This document shows positions 1 through 7,332 of a stretch of 37,018 nucleotides of DNA, in pieces. Each line of letters begins with the position of its first letter. Within the stretch, counting starts at the first letter, position 1. The DNA is from Lysobacterales bacterium (GTDB taxonomy: Bacteria > Pseudomonadota > Gammaproteobacteria > Xanthomonadales > SZUA-38): NCBI GenBank assembly GCA_028285525.1, contig JANQOZ010000083.1, positions 1-37,018 of the forward strand, in the 5' to 3' direction. The position numbers were made by a program, and so were the translations under genes. The notes beneath the pieces were generated by a model. That model was not told the DNA's origin and ran no database searches. It was given only the letters and a program-made list of their open reading frames with translations.

Positions 1-11
1 CGCCGGTACGC

Positions 12-530
12 TCAGTCACCGAGCACCTCCACGAAGTTGCAGGGCCTGTTGCCGCTGTCCAGCTGTTCTTTCAGGATGCTGTTCCACGCCGTGGCGCAGG
101 CGCCGGTGGATCCCGGCAGACAGCAGATCAGAGTCTGATTGGCCATGCCGGCCATGGCCCGCGACTGGAGCGCTGAGGAGCCGATCTCCGCCAGCGAGGC
201 GGTGCGGAACAGCTCGGCAAATCCTTCGATGGTCTGATCCAGCAGTGGCCTGATCGCCTCGGGCGTGACGTCTCGCGGGCGCAGGCCGGTGCCGCCCGTG
301 GTGAGGATGACCTGGATATCCGGCGCCGCAATCCAGGCGGAAACGACGGCCCGCAGCGCGTAGCGGTCGTCAGCGCAGATCTCCCGCGCGGCCACCACGT
401 GTCCCTCCTCCTCGGCGGCGGCGGCCAGCCAGGCGCCCGACTTGTCGGTCGCTGTGGTCCGGGTATCAGAGACGGTGAGCAGGGCGAGGCGGAGCGCTCG
501 CTTGGCGCCTTTGAGGCTGTGATCAGTCAA
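12..530 (-). CDS. moaB: Molybdenum cofactor biosynthesis protein B (MoaB/MogA family)
   Basis: Cytoplasmic MoaB/MogA-type protein of molybdopterin adenylylation in molybdenum cofactor synthesis. The frame shows the family signature [16 protein letters not shown], then an EGFAELFR segment, [13 protein letters not shown] and a C-terminal [13 protein letters not shown]...RPCNF stretch, which closely follows E. coli MoaB as I recall it. The open frame continues upstream to 782, but that part is out-of-frame read-through of the neighbour. I place the start at a TTG (528-530) inside the stop region of the DUF4426 gene (8-nt overlap). This gives 172 residues, the usual size (about 170). Translation is probably coupled to the upstream gene. 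No other Mo-cofactor gene is visible. The family is secure; the exact start is inferred. Confidence 0.9.
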   Translation of the reverse strand: MTDHSLKGAKRALRLALLTVSDTRTTATDKSGAWLAAAAEEEGHVVAAREICADDRYALRAVVSAWIAAPDIQVILTTGGTGLRPRDVTPEAIRPLLDQTIEGFAELFRTASLAEIGSSALQSRAMAGMANQTLICCLPGSTGACATAWNSILKEQLDSGNRPCNFVEVLGD

Positions 531-966
531 TGAAAAACTGCTGGCTGAAGGCGACGGCAAGCGGCTCGCTGCTGCCTGCCGGGCGCACATTGAGAGAAAA
601 GTCCAACGTCTCGGCGTTGGCCACTTGAACGATGCCGACGTACGACACCGTGCCGGCATCAGCCATGCGGCGCATCTGGATATCCTGCCGGCTTCCGGCA
701 GCGGTCGTCGCGCTGGCGCGAACCTGACCTTCGATCGATTGGCCCAGCCCGCTGTCATCGGCCATCTGCAGGACCGACACATGGAGCAGCGCCTTGGTCT
801 GGGAACGCTTGATGCCGAGCGAGTCGGCCACGGCCGCCGGGAGACTGGCGGTGCTCACGGCGCTGTAGTGGACCTGGATACCGTCGGCGGCGACAAACTG
901 TTCGGCCTTCGCCGAAGAAAGGAACAAGTAGCCACAGGCGGCGAGAAGCAGTAAGACGTATCGCAA
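523..966 (-). CDS. DUF4426 domain-containing exported protein
   Basis: Small secreted or periplasmic protein of unknown function matching the DUF4426 family, found near proC/yggT/metX in pseudomonads. The N-terminus (LRYVLLLLAACGYLFLSS then AKA) is a signal peptide with an Ala-x-Ala cleavage site. The mature part is a beta-rich domain ending SQQFFID. The frame is open to a GTG at 1017. I prefer the TTG at 964-966 because a GGAG (complement of 974-977) lies 7 nt upstream and the signal peptide then starts directly (147 aa). The gene overlaps the moaB start and lies downstream of yggT on the same strand. Its molecular role is unknown. Confidence 0.75.
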   Translation of the reverse strand: MRYVLLLLAACGYLFLSSAKAEQFVAADGIQVHYSAVSTASLPAAVADSLGIKRSQTKALLHVSVLQMADDSGLGQSIEGQVRASATTAAGSRQDIQMRRMADAGTVSYVGIVQVANAETLDFSLNVRPAGSSEPLAVAFSQQFFID

Positions 967-1041
967 AAAAATTCTCCGCGCACTGGAGGTTTGAATGTTA
1001 CTCCGCCGCCCGGCCACGCGCCACGGCCGGAGCCCCTGCGC

Positions 1042-1611
1042 TCAAAGCGCTTGAGCCAGATCCAGCAGGGGCGCCACGATGAGCATGCGGGCCAGCTGCA
1101 GCACCACGATCGCGAGGATCGGCGACAGGTCGAGACCACCGATCAGCGGAATGACGCGCCTGGCCGGGTTGAGAATCGGCGCGGAGAGCTGGTAGAGCAG
1201 CGGCAGGACCGGGTTATCCCCCTGCGGTGCAACCCAGCTCAGGATCACCCGAACAAAAATCACCACGAAGAAAATGGTGATCACGAGGTCCAGCAGCTGG
1301 ACCGCGGCCATCGCCACGATGTTCAGCGAGGGTGCGGACGTGCCGCGGATCGCCAGCACGATGATTGTTTCCAGCGATTTCAAGACCCAGGCCAGGACGA
1401 TGGCGGACAGCTCGACGCGGCCCCAGTTGGGGATGATGCGGCGCAGCGGGATCAGCACCGGGTTGGTGACCTTGACGAGAAACTGGCAAACCGGATTGAA
1501 AAAGTTCGCGCGGACGAGCTGCAGCAGCACGCGCAGCATCAGGACCGCAATAAAGAACCCGAACACAATGTTGACCAGGAACTCCCCCGCGTTGCCGAAG
1601 TAGCCGCCCAC
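1042..1611 (-). CDS. yggT: YggT family integral membrane protein
   Basis: Inner-membrane protein with two tandem YGGT repeats, each having hydrophobic helices around a short amphipathic NPVLIPLRRIIP-type motif. The first reads VTNPVLIPLRRIIPNWG, the second LSAPILNPARRVIPLIGG. Several membrane segments are visible, for example FLVNIVFGFFIAVLMLRVLL and LVITIFFVVIFVRVIL. The frame extends upstream to 1755 inside proC, but the GTG at 1609-1611 directly follows the proC stop. It has a GGAGG 7-8 nt upstream formed by the last proC codons, giving 189 residues, typical for the family. It is tightly coupled to proC, a conserved pairing. The function is poorly defined; roles in osmotic or K+ tolerance have been suggested for homologues. 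Confidence 0.88.
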   Translation of the reverse strand: MGGYFGNAGEFLVNIVFGFFIAVLMLRVLLQLVRANFFNPVCQFLVKVTNPVLIPLRRIIPNWGRVELSAIVLAWVLKSLETIIVLAIRGTSAPSLNIVAMAAVQLLDLVITIFFVVIFVRVILSWVAPQGDNPVLPLLYQLSAPILNPARRVIPLIGGLDLSPILAIVVLQLARMLIVAPLLDLAQAL

Positions 1612-1612
1612 G

Positions 1613-2440
1613 TCAGTCCTCCATGTCTTCAGCGAGCTCGCGGCCACGAATCGCCGCACCGACCACGGCTTCCTGGAACAGGCTTTCAAAGCCGCCGTTA
1701 CGCAGGATCTCGAGGGCCCGTTCGGTAGTGCCGCCCGGAGAGGTGACCCGCTCACGCAGGATTGCGGGCGACTGGCCGGTCTGATCGATCATTGTCGCTG
1801 CGCCGAGCGCCGTGGCGCTGGCCAGACGGGCCGCGGTGTTGGGATCCAGACCGAGCTCCTGGGCGGTTCGCTGGAGGACCTCCGTCAACAGAAAGTAATA
1901 GGCCGGGCCGCTGCCCGAGACCGCGGTCACCACGTCCATCAGCGCCTCTTCAGGAATCCACACAGCGTCGCCGGCCGCCATGCCGAAATCGAACGCCACC
2001 TGGCGCTGCTGCTCGCTGGCGTCCGGCGTGACAAACACGCCTGAGATGCCCGCGCCGAGCTGCGCCGGCGTGTTCGGCATCACGCGGGCGACGGACCACT
2101 GTTCGCCGAGCAGCCTTTTGAGGGTGCCCGTCCGCACGCCTGCCGCGACCGAAATCACGAGCGGCGGGCTCGCCATGTCCGCCGTTTCGAGCTCTTCCAG
2201 CACCTCTTCGAGCATCTGTGGCTTGACCGCCAGCACAACCGCGTCGACGGCGCCGAGCAGCGCCTGGTTGCTCTCGGCCACGGTCACGCCAAGGATGTCG
2301 CGCAGGGCGCCGCAGCGGTCCGCGTCCGGATCGAAGACCGCGGCTCGATTGGCCGGGTAGCCGCCCCGGGCAAGTCCCTGCAGCATAAACTCGGCCGCGG
2401 TGCCGGCACCGATAAAGCCCAGCCGGATGGAATGGTCCAT
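1613..2440 (-). CDS. proC: Pyrroline-5-carboxylate reductase
   Basis: Catalyses the last step of proline biosynthesis, NAD(P)H-dependent reduction of pyrroline-5-carboxylate to proline, in the cytoplasm. The N-terminus carries a Rossmann motif (GFIGAGTAAEFM, residues about 8-19; the usual NM is TA here). VLAVKPQ, ARVMPNTPA and AVSGSGPAYYF follow. The C-terminal signature RERVTSPGGTTERAL is intact. Length 275 residues matches the family. It lies upstream of yggT, whose start directly follows this stop, and downstream of yggS after a 116-bp gap. The identification is secure. Confidence 0.97.
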   Translation of the reverse strand: MDHSIRLGFIGAGTAAEFMLQGLARGGYPANRAAVFDPDADRCGALRDILGVTVAESNQALLGAVDAVVLAVKPQMLEEVLEELETADMASPPLVISVAAGVRTGTLKRLLGEQWSVARVMPNTPAQLGAGISGVFVTPDASEQQRQVAFDFGMAAGDAVWIPEEALMDVVTAVSGSGPAYYFLLTEVLQRTAQELGLDPNTAARLASATALGAATMIDQTGQSPAILRERVTSPGGTTERALEILRNGGFESLFQEAVVGAAIRGRELAEDMED

Positions 2441-2556
2441 GAGTCTCCCGAGAGGCGGTGGATAGGAACGGTCAGTCTATGTGTTTCGCCGCAGGCAAAA
2501 AAGGCCCAGGGAGGCCGGCTCGGAGACGATGCCGGGCCGCATTCTGGGGTCGGCGC

Positions 2557-3249
2557 CTACGATCGGGGACCGAACAGCGCAGTGCCGACGCGCACGATGG
2601 TGGCGCCCTCCGCGATCGCCGCTTCCAGATCACCGCTCATGCCCATCGACAGCACGGGAAGCTCCAGCCCCGGACGTCGGAGCGAGTCCCGAAGCTCCCG
2701 CAGGCGGCCAAACACCTCACGCTGCTCTGCCTGGTCGGTGCTGGGCCGCGGGATACACATCAGGCCTCGAAGCGCGATGTTCGGCAGTTCGTCCGCCAGC
2801 GTCACCAGCTGAGCCACCTCATCGACGGACGCGCCGCTTTTGCTCGACTCCTGCTCGAGGTTGACCTGGATACAGCAGTTCAGCGGCGGCTGGTCCGAGC
2901 TGCGGGCTTCATCGAGGCGGCGCAGAATTTTGGCTCGATCGACGCTGTGCACCCAGCTGAAGTGCTCGGCGATCAGACGCGTCTTGTTGGACTGGATGGG
3001 ACCGATGAAGTGCCATTCCAGATTCCGCTCCGCCAGCCGCTCGATCTTGTCGACGGCCTCGGACACGTAGTTTTCGCCGAACGCGCGCTGGCCTGCGTAA
3101 GCCAGCGAGGCAATCGCCGAGGTCGGGTGACGTTTGCTGACGGCCAGCAGCGTGATTTCGTCAGGGGCCCGGCCGGCGGCACGGGCCGCTTCAGCAATTC
3201 GCTTTTTCACCGAAATAAGAGGTTGTGAAGGTGTGTCAAATGTTGTCAA
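2557..3249 (-). CDS. yggS: YggS family PLP-binding homeostasis protein
   Basis: Cytoplasmic fold-type III pyridoxal-phosphate binding protein without known catalytic activity, involved in PLP and amino-acid homeostasis. Visible motifs are ITLLAVSKRHP (PLP lysine in AVSK), GQRAFGENYVSEA, EWHFIGPIQSNKT, CIQVNLEQESSKSG and LSMGMSGDLEAAIAEGATIVRVGTALFG. The frame is open to an ATG at 3315, but those residues look unlike the family. I use the TTG at 3247-3249, giving 230 residues (E. coli YggS about 234). A GTG at 3209-3207 is another option, because two TTGACA hexamers (3249-3244, 3239-3234) could instead be promoter elements. It is divergent from pilT and precedes proC. Function secure, start uncertain. 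Confidence 0.93.
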   Translation of the reverse strand: MTTFDTPSQPLISVKKRIAEAARAAGRAPDEITLLAVSKRHPTSAIASLAYAGQRAFGENYVSEAVDKIERLAERNLEWHFIGPIQSNKTRLIAEHFSWVHSVDRAKILRRLDEARSSDQPPLNCCIQVNLEQESSKSGASVDEVAQLVTLADELPNIALRGLMCIPRPSTDQAEQREVFGRLRELRDSLRRPGLELPVLSMGMSGDLEAAIAEGATIVRVGTALFGPRS

Positions 3250-3351
3250 TGTTTTTTTGCATCCACCTGTTTGATCACGTATTTTACGAAATCGACTGCC
3301 TTTGGGAGGAGGCACTGATGCCGACCGGCATCATCGGCCCTGGAGATTTGA
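3250..3351. promoter_or_regulatory. yggS/pilT divergent intergenic region
   Basis: The region separates leftward yggS from rightward pilT and must hold promoters for both. It has an A/T-rich centre (about 3250-3300). Near pilT there is a strong SD-like GGGAGGAGG (3304-3312), an 18-bp inverted repeat TGATGCCG-AC-CGGCATCA (3316-3333), and the pilT SD GGAG (3342-3345). No -35/-10 pair is clear enough to name. The boundaries are those of the intergenic gap. Confidence 0.5.
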
Positions 3352-3365
3352 ATGGATATCGCTGA
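3318..3365 (+). other. Possible leader mini-ORF overlapping the pilT start
   Basis: A 15-codon frame (MPTGIIGPGDLNGYR, then TGA) begins with ATG at 3318, just after a near-perfect SD (GGGAGGAGG). It ends 14 nt inside pilT in another frame. Its first codons lie in the 3316-3333 inverted repeat. pilT has its own SD, so this could be a chance frame or a translational leader. There is no homology evidence. Confidence 0.25.
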
Positions 3366-4389
3366 ACTACTGGCCTTTTCGGTAAAAAACAACGCCTCGG
3401 ACCTTCATCTGTCCGCGGGCCTGCCGCCCATGATCCGGGTTGATGGAGACATCCGCCGCATCAACGTGCCGGCGCTCGATCAGAAAACCCTCCACGCGCT
3501 CATTTACGACATCATGAGCGACAAGCAGCGCAAGGACTACGAAGAGTTTCTCGAGGTGGATTTCTCGTTCGAAATCCCCGGCCTGGCACGCTTTCGGGTG
3601 AATGCCTTCAACCATAACCGGGGGTCCGGTGCGGTTTTCAGAACCATTCCCAGCGAGATCAAATCGCTTGAGGATCTCAACTGTCCCGCGATCTTCCGCG
3701 ACATCATTTCGGTGCCGCGCGGCCTGGTGCTGGTGACCGGACCGACCGGTTCAGGCAAGTCCACCACGCTGGCGGCGATGGTGGACCACCTCAACAAGAC
3801 CGACCATGGTCACATTCTGACCATCGAAGACCCGATAGAATTTGTGCACCAGTCCAATAAGTGCCTGGTCAACCAGCGGGAGGTCCATCGGGACACCCAC
3901 GGCTTCAACGAGGCGCTTCGATCAGCGCTGCGGGAAGACCCGGACTTTGTGCTGGTGGGGGAGCTGCGAGACCTGGAGACGATCCGTCTGGCGCTCACCG
4001 CGGCGGAAACCGGCCACCTCGTGTTCGGCACGCTGCACACTTCGTCGGCGGCCAAAACCATCGACCGGATCATCGACGTGTTTCCGGCGGGCGAAAAGCC
4101 GATGGTTCGGTCCATGTTGTCCGAATCGCTGCGGGCGGTGGTCGCCCAGACGCTGCTCAAGCGCAACGGTGGTGGGCGCGTGGCGGCGCACGAGATCATG
4201 ATCGGCATCCCGGCGATCAGAAACCTGATCCGGGAAGACAAGGTGGCCCAGATGTACTCCGCCATCCAGACCGGTCAGAACGTCGGCATGCAGACGCTGG
4301 ATCAGTGTCTGCTCGACCTGGTGAACAAGGGCCTGGTGTCGCGCAAAATTGCCGGCTCTCGCGCCGCCGACAAGAAACTGTTCCAGTAA
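3352..4389 (+). CDS. pilT: Type IV pilus retraction ATPase PilT
   Basis: Hexameric cytoplasmic ATPase that powers pilus depolymerisation and twitching motility. The 345-residue product is full length. Features: N-terminal PAS-like domain beginning MDIAELLAFSVKNNASDLHLSAG; Walker A GPTGSGKST (130-138); Asp box TIEDPIEF; Walker B region DFVLVGELRD (about 199-207); His box GHLVFGTLHT (221-230); and the PilT-specific AIRNLIRE motif (288-295) needed for retraction. The start is ATG 3352 with GGAG 7 nt upstream. pilU follows after 13 nt, so the two are cotranscribed. Divergent from yggS, as in Pseudomonas. Confidence 0.98.
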   Translation: MDIAELLAFSVKNNASDLHLSAGLPPMIRVDGDIRRINVPALDQKTLHALIYDIMSDKQRKDYEEFLEVDFSFEIPGLARFRVNAFNHNRGSGAVFRTIPSEIKSLEDLNCPAIFRDIISVPRGLVLVTGPTGSGKSTTLAAMVDHLNKTDHGHILTIEDPIEFVHQSNKCLVNQREVHRDTHGFNEALRSALREDPDFVLVGELRDLETIRLALTAAETGHLVFGTLHTSSAAKTIDRIIDVFPAGEKPMVRSMLSESLRAVVAQTLLKRNGGGRVAAHEIMIGIPAIRNLIREDKVAQMYSAIQTGQNVGMQTLDQCLLDLVNKGLVSRKIAGSRAADKKLFQ

Positions 4390-4402
4390 GTAGGAGACGG
4401 TC

Positions 4403-5542
4403 ATGGAGTTCAATTCGTTCCTCAAGCTGATGGCGCACAAGAAGGCGTCAGACCTGTTCATCACGGTAGGCATGCCGGTGGCGATGAAGGTCCACGGACG
4501 CATCAGCCCGATCTCACAGAATCCGCTGACCGCCGGCCAGTCCCGGGACCTGGTGCTGGGCATCATGACCCCGAGCCAGAAAGAGCAGTTCGAGCGCCAT
4601 CACGAGTGCAACTTCGCGATCGGCGTGCAGGGCGTTGGCCGCTTCCGGGTGAGCGCGTTCTACCAGCGCAACCACGTCGGGATGGTGCTGCGCCGGATCG
4701 AAACAAAGATTCCCACGATCGAAAGCCTCAACCTGCCGCCGATCCTGAAGAATCTGTCCATGACCAAGCGCGGACTGATCATCTTTGTCGGCGCGACCGG
4801 CACCGGTAAGTCCACCTCGCTGGCCTCGATGCTCGGCTACCGAAACCTCAACTCCACGGGCCACATCATCACGATCGAAGACCCGATCGAATTTGTGCAC
4901 AAGCACGAGGGCTGCATCATCACGCAGCGCGAGGTGGGCATCGACACCGAGACCTTTGAGATTGCCCTGAAGAACACCCTGCGCCAGGCGCCGGATGTCA
5001 TTCTGATCGGTGAGGTCCGGGCCCGGGAGACGATGGAGCACGCGATCGCGTTCGCCGAAACCGGCCACCTGTGTCTGTGCACGCTGCACGCGAACAACGC
5101 CAACCAGGCCATGGATCGGATCATTCACTTCTTCCCGGAAGACCGCCGACCTCAGCTCTATATGGATCTGTCGCTGAACTTAAAAGCGGTGGTCGCTCAG
5201 CAGCTGATTCCGACGCCGGACGGCAAAGGGCGCCGCGCGGCGGTCGAGATTCTGATCAACACGCCGCTGATGGCTGAGCTCATCCGCAAGGGCGAAATCC
5301 ACAAGATGAAGGACCTCATGAAAGAGTCGGTCAACCAGGGCATGAAGACCTTCGACCAGGCGCTGTTCGAGCTTTATCAGGCCGGCGAGATCTCCTACGA
5401 AGACGCGCTGCGTCACGCCGACTCCGCCAACGAAGTGCGGCTGCGCATCAAGCTGTCGCAGGGTGGTGACGCGAAGACGCTGGCCCAGGGCCTCGACGGC
5501 ATTGGCCTCGTCGACTCCGAAGAAGAGTCAGGCATGCTTTAA
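4403..5542 (+). CDS. pilU: PilT-like accessory retraction ATPase PilU
   Basis: PilT paralogue that assists PilT in pilus retraction. 379 residues. N-terminal MEFNSFLKLMAHKKASDLFITVGMP domain; Walker A GATGTGKST (130-138); TIEDPIEFVHKHEGC; Walker B region DVILIGEVRARETM; His box GHLCLCTLHANN; and a C-terminal extension past the PilT length, rich in acidic residues and ending DSEEESGML. The context (directly after pilT, GGAGA SD) confirms the assignment. A hairpin follows the stop. Confidence 0.97.
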   Translation: MEFNSFLKLMAHKKASDLFITVGMPVAMKVHGRISPISQNPLTAGQSRDLVLGIMTPSQKEQFERHHECNFAIGVQGVGRFRVSAFYQRNHVGMVLRRIETKIPTIESLNLPPILKNLSMTKRGLIIFVGATGTGKSTSLASMLGYRNLNSTGHIITIEDPIEFVHKHEGCIITQREVGIDTETFEIALKNTLRQAPDVILIGEVRARETMEHAIAFAETGHLCLCTLHANNANQAMDRIIHFFPEDRRPQLYMDLSLNLKAVVAQQLIPTPDGKGRRAAVEILINTPLMAELIRKGEIHKMKDLMKESVNQGMKTFDQALFELYQAGEISYEDALRHADSANEVRLRIKLSQGGDAKTLAQGLDGIGLVDSEEESGML

Positions 5543-5548
5543 GTGATT

Positions 5549-5578
5549 GCCAAAAAAGCCATTCATGGCTTTTTTGGC
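5549..5578 (+). terminator. Hairpin after pilU, probable terminator
   Basis: A perfect 12-bp inverted repeat, GCCAAAAAAGCC (5549-5560) and GGCTTTTTTGGC (5567-5578), with loop ATTCAT, starts 6 nt after the pilU stop. The A/T runs are inside the stem, so it could act on either strand in a U-rich fashion. It is the only clear terminator-like structure between pilU and the converging phosphatase gene. Confidence 0.7.
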
Positions 5579-5590
5579 GTCGCTAACTAA

Positions 5591-5707
5591 AAGTCGACGG
5601 GGTCAGAGTAAAGGGACAAAGTCGACGGGGTCAGAGTAAAGGGACAGAGTAAAGCGCGCTTTACTCTGTCCCTTTACTCTGACCCCACGTTTATGACCCC
5701 ACGTTTA
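5591..5707. repeat. REP-like composite element: 28-bp tandem repeat, 60-bp palindrome, 14-bp tandem repeat
   Basis: Three nested parts. (1) Two exact copies of a 28-bp unit (5591-5618 and 5619-5646) containing GTCGACGGGGTCAGAGTAAA. (2) A perfect 60-bp palindrome without loop, arms 5627-5656 and 5657-5686, centre AAAGCG|CGCTTT; the left arm begins within the second 28-bp copy. (3) Two exact tandem copies of TGACCCCACGTTTA (5680-5693 and 5694-5707). The GGGGTCAGAGTAAA/TTTACTCTGACCCC core resembles REP-type sequences associated with REP-associated tyrosine transposases; that link is from memory. The last copy supplies the stop codon (TAA, complement 5705-5707) of the phosphatase gene. No transposase lies in the window. 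Confidence 0.85.
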
Positions 5708-6343
5708 CAAGACGGCTTCTGCGATTTCTTGCGGGCTGTTGATCAGCAGTTCGGCGCCGGCTTCTGTCAGCTCTTGTTCTGAGCCGAATCCGTACGTGAC
5801 GCCGACGGCACGCAGGCCGTTCGTCCGCGCGCCTTCCACGTCATGTCGGCGGTCTCCCACCATGGTTGCGCCGGGCGGCGATTGCGTTTGCGCCAGCGCG
5901 TAGCGCAGCAGGTCCACCTTGCCGCTGCGGGTGCCGTCCAGCTCGGAGCCATACACGGCGTCGAAGTATTGCCGCAGCTCGAAATGATCGATGATGCGGT
6001 CGGCGAAGACCTGGGGTTTGCTGGTCGCGACAAAGAGGGTCCGGCCCTGCGCTCTGAGCGCCTGAAGCTGCGCGGAGATTCCGGGGTAGGGATCATTCTC
6101 CCGCCAGCCGCAGTCATCGAACCGCACGCGGTAGAGGCGGACGGCTTCGTCCGCCAGCCCTTCACCCACCAGGTGTGCAAACGTTGCTCTGAGCGGCGGT
6201 CCGATGAAGCGGCGGAAGTCATCGTCGGACGAGTAGGGCACCGCCAGCCGATCCAGCGCATATTCGATGCACCGGACGATGCCGCTTTCCGGGTTGGTCA
6301 GGGTGCCGTCCAGGTCAAAAAAGATTGGCTTAGGCAGGTTCAC
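5705..6343 (-). CDS. HAD-superfamily hydrolase, phosphoglycolate-phosphatase-like
   Basis: Cytoplasmic haloacid-dehalogenase-fold phosphatase, 212 residues. Motif I is FFDLDGTLTN (nucleophile D10, acid D12), motif II is within LFVATSKP, and motif IV is MVGDRRHDVEGAR. A helical cap lies between motifs I and II (residues about 18-80). The DLDGTLT(N/D)...GPPL arrangement is like the Gph/YfnB-type phosphoglycolate phosphatases, but substrate cannot be read from sequence. The start is GTG (6341-6343) with GGAG about 7 nt upstream. The stop codon lies inside the last copy of the 14-bp repeat, so the native C-terminus may have been altered by that element. Divergent from yghU. Confidence 0.88.
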   Translation of the reverse strand: MNLPKPIFFDLDGTLTNPESGIVRCIEYALDRLAVPYSSDDDFRRFIGPPLRATFAHLVGEGLADEAVRLYRVRFDDCGWRENDPYPGISAQLQALRAQGRTLFVATSKPQVFADRIIDHFELRQYFDAVYGSELDGTRSGKVDLLRYALAQTQSPPGATMVGDRRHDVEGARTNGLRAVGVTYGFGSEQELTEAGAELLINSPQEIAEAVL

Positions 6344-6449
6344 GAAGGAGCTCCGAGTCTTGAGCGCGGCAGTTTACCCAATACGCTGCAAGCAGATGGT
6401 TTAATACCGGGTCTTACCTTCTTTAAACGGGAAATCTGGATCTCCAGTC
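6344..6449. promoter_or_regulatory. Divergent intergenic region between HAD phosphatase and yghU
   Basis: A 106-bp region between two diverging genes. A/T-rich patches (TTTACC at about 6373, TTTAAT at about 6400) could be promoter parts for yghU, but the spacing is not consensus. The phosphatase SD lies at its left end. yghU has only a weak SD. Confidence 0.35.
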
Positions 6450-7328
6450 ATGAGCAGCAGCACGGAATATACGCCTCCCAAGGTTTGGCAGTGGGAGCAG
6501 GAGAGTGGCGGCAAGTTCGCCAACATCAATCGGCCGATCTCCGGGCCGACGCACGACAAGGACCTGCCCCGCGGCAAACATCCGCTGCAGCTCTATTCGC
6601 TGGCCACGCCCAACGGCGTCAAGGTCACGATCATGCTGGAGGAGTTGCTGGCCCTCGGGCACAGCGGCGCGGAGTACGACGCCTGGCTGATCCGCATCAC
6701 CGAGGGTGATCAGTTCGGCAGCGGTTTTGTCAGCGCCAACCCCAACTCCAAGATTCCGGCGCTGGTCGATCACAGCACCGACACCCCGATACGCGTCTTC
6801 GAGTCCGGGGCCATCCTGGTGCACCTGGCGGAGAAGTTTGGTGAGTTTCTTCCCACAGACCCGGCAGCGCGAGCTGAAACCCTCAGCTGGCTGTTCTGGC
6901 AGATGGGCAGCGCGCCCTACCTCGGCGGTGGCTTTGGCCATTTCTACGCGTACGCGCCCGAGAAGTTTGAATACCCCATCAATCGGTTTGCGATGGAGGT
7001 CAAGCGCCAGCTCGACGTTCTGGACCGGAATCTGGCCGACCGGGAGTACCTGGCTGGTGATGAGTACACGATCGCCGACATGGCCACCTGGCCATGGTAC
7101 GGCGCCACGGCGCACGGCCTGATGTACGACGCCGGTGAGTTCCTGAGCGTGCACGAATACAAGAACGTGATTCGCTGGGCGGACCAGATCAGCGCAAGGG
7201 ACGCCGTGCAGCGTGGCCGCATGGTCAACCGCACCTGGGGTGAGCCGGAGAAGCAGCTGCCCGAGCGGCACGATGCGGAGGATTTTGAAACGCGCACGGC
7301 CGACAAGCTGCCGCAGGAAGAGGGCTAG
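6450..7328 (+). CDS. yghU: YghU-type glutathione transferase / disulfide-bond oxidoreductase
   Basis: Soluble nu-class glutathione transferase family member. In E. coli YghU it has glutathione-dependent disulfide-bond reductase and peroxidase activity. 292 residues (E. coli about 288). A long N-terminal extension (KVWQWEQESGGKFANINRPISG) precedes the thioredoxin-like domain. The LYSLATPNGVKVTIMLEEL segment contains the T53-P54-N55 site, and NPNSKIPALVDH and VFESGAILVHLAEKF bind glutathione. The helical C-terminal domain has DREYLAGDEYTIADMATWPW. It ends 4 bp from the converging pyrC' gene. The family is very clear; the physiological substrate is unknown. Confidence 0.95.
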   Translation: MSSSTEYTPPKVWQWEQESGGKFANINRPISGPTHDKDLPRGKHPLQLYSLATPNGVKVTIMLEELLALGHSGAEYDAWLIRITEGDQFGSGFVSANPNSKIPALVDHSTDTPIRVFESGAILVHLAEKFGEFLPTDPAARAETLSWLFWQMGSAPYLGGGFGHFYAYAPEKFEYPINRFAMEVKRQLDVLDRNLADREYLAGDEYTIADMATWPWYGATAHGLMYDAGEFLSVHEYKNVIRWADQISARDAVQRGRMVNRTWGEPEKQLPERHDAEDFETRTADKLPQEEG

Positions 7329-7332
7329 TCTG

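Noticed and set aside
2458-3228. 256-residue plus-strand frame opposite yggS
   Set aside because: Antisense of a well-conserved gene with no protein motif of its own.
5591-5646. 28-bp tandem repeat as a possible CRISPR array
   Set aside because: The two copies are directly abutting with no spacers, the unit continues into a palindrome, and no cas gene is present.
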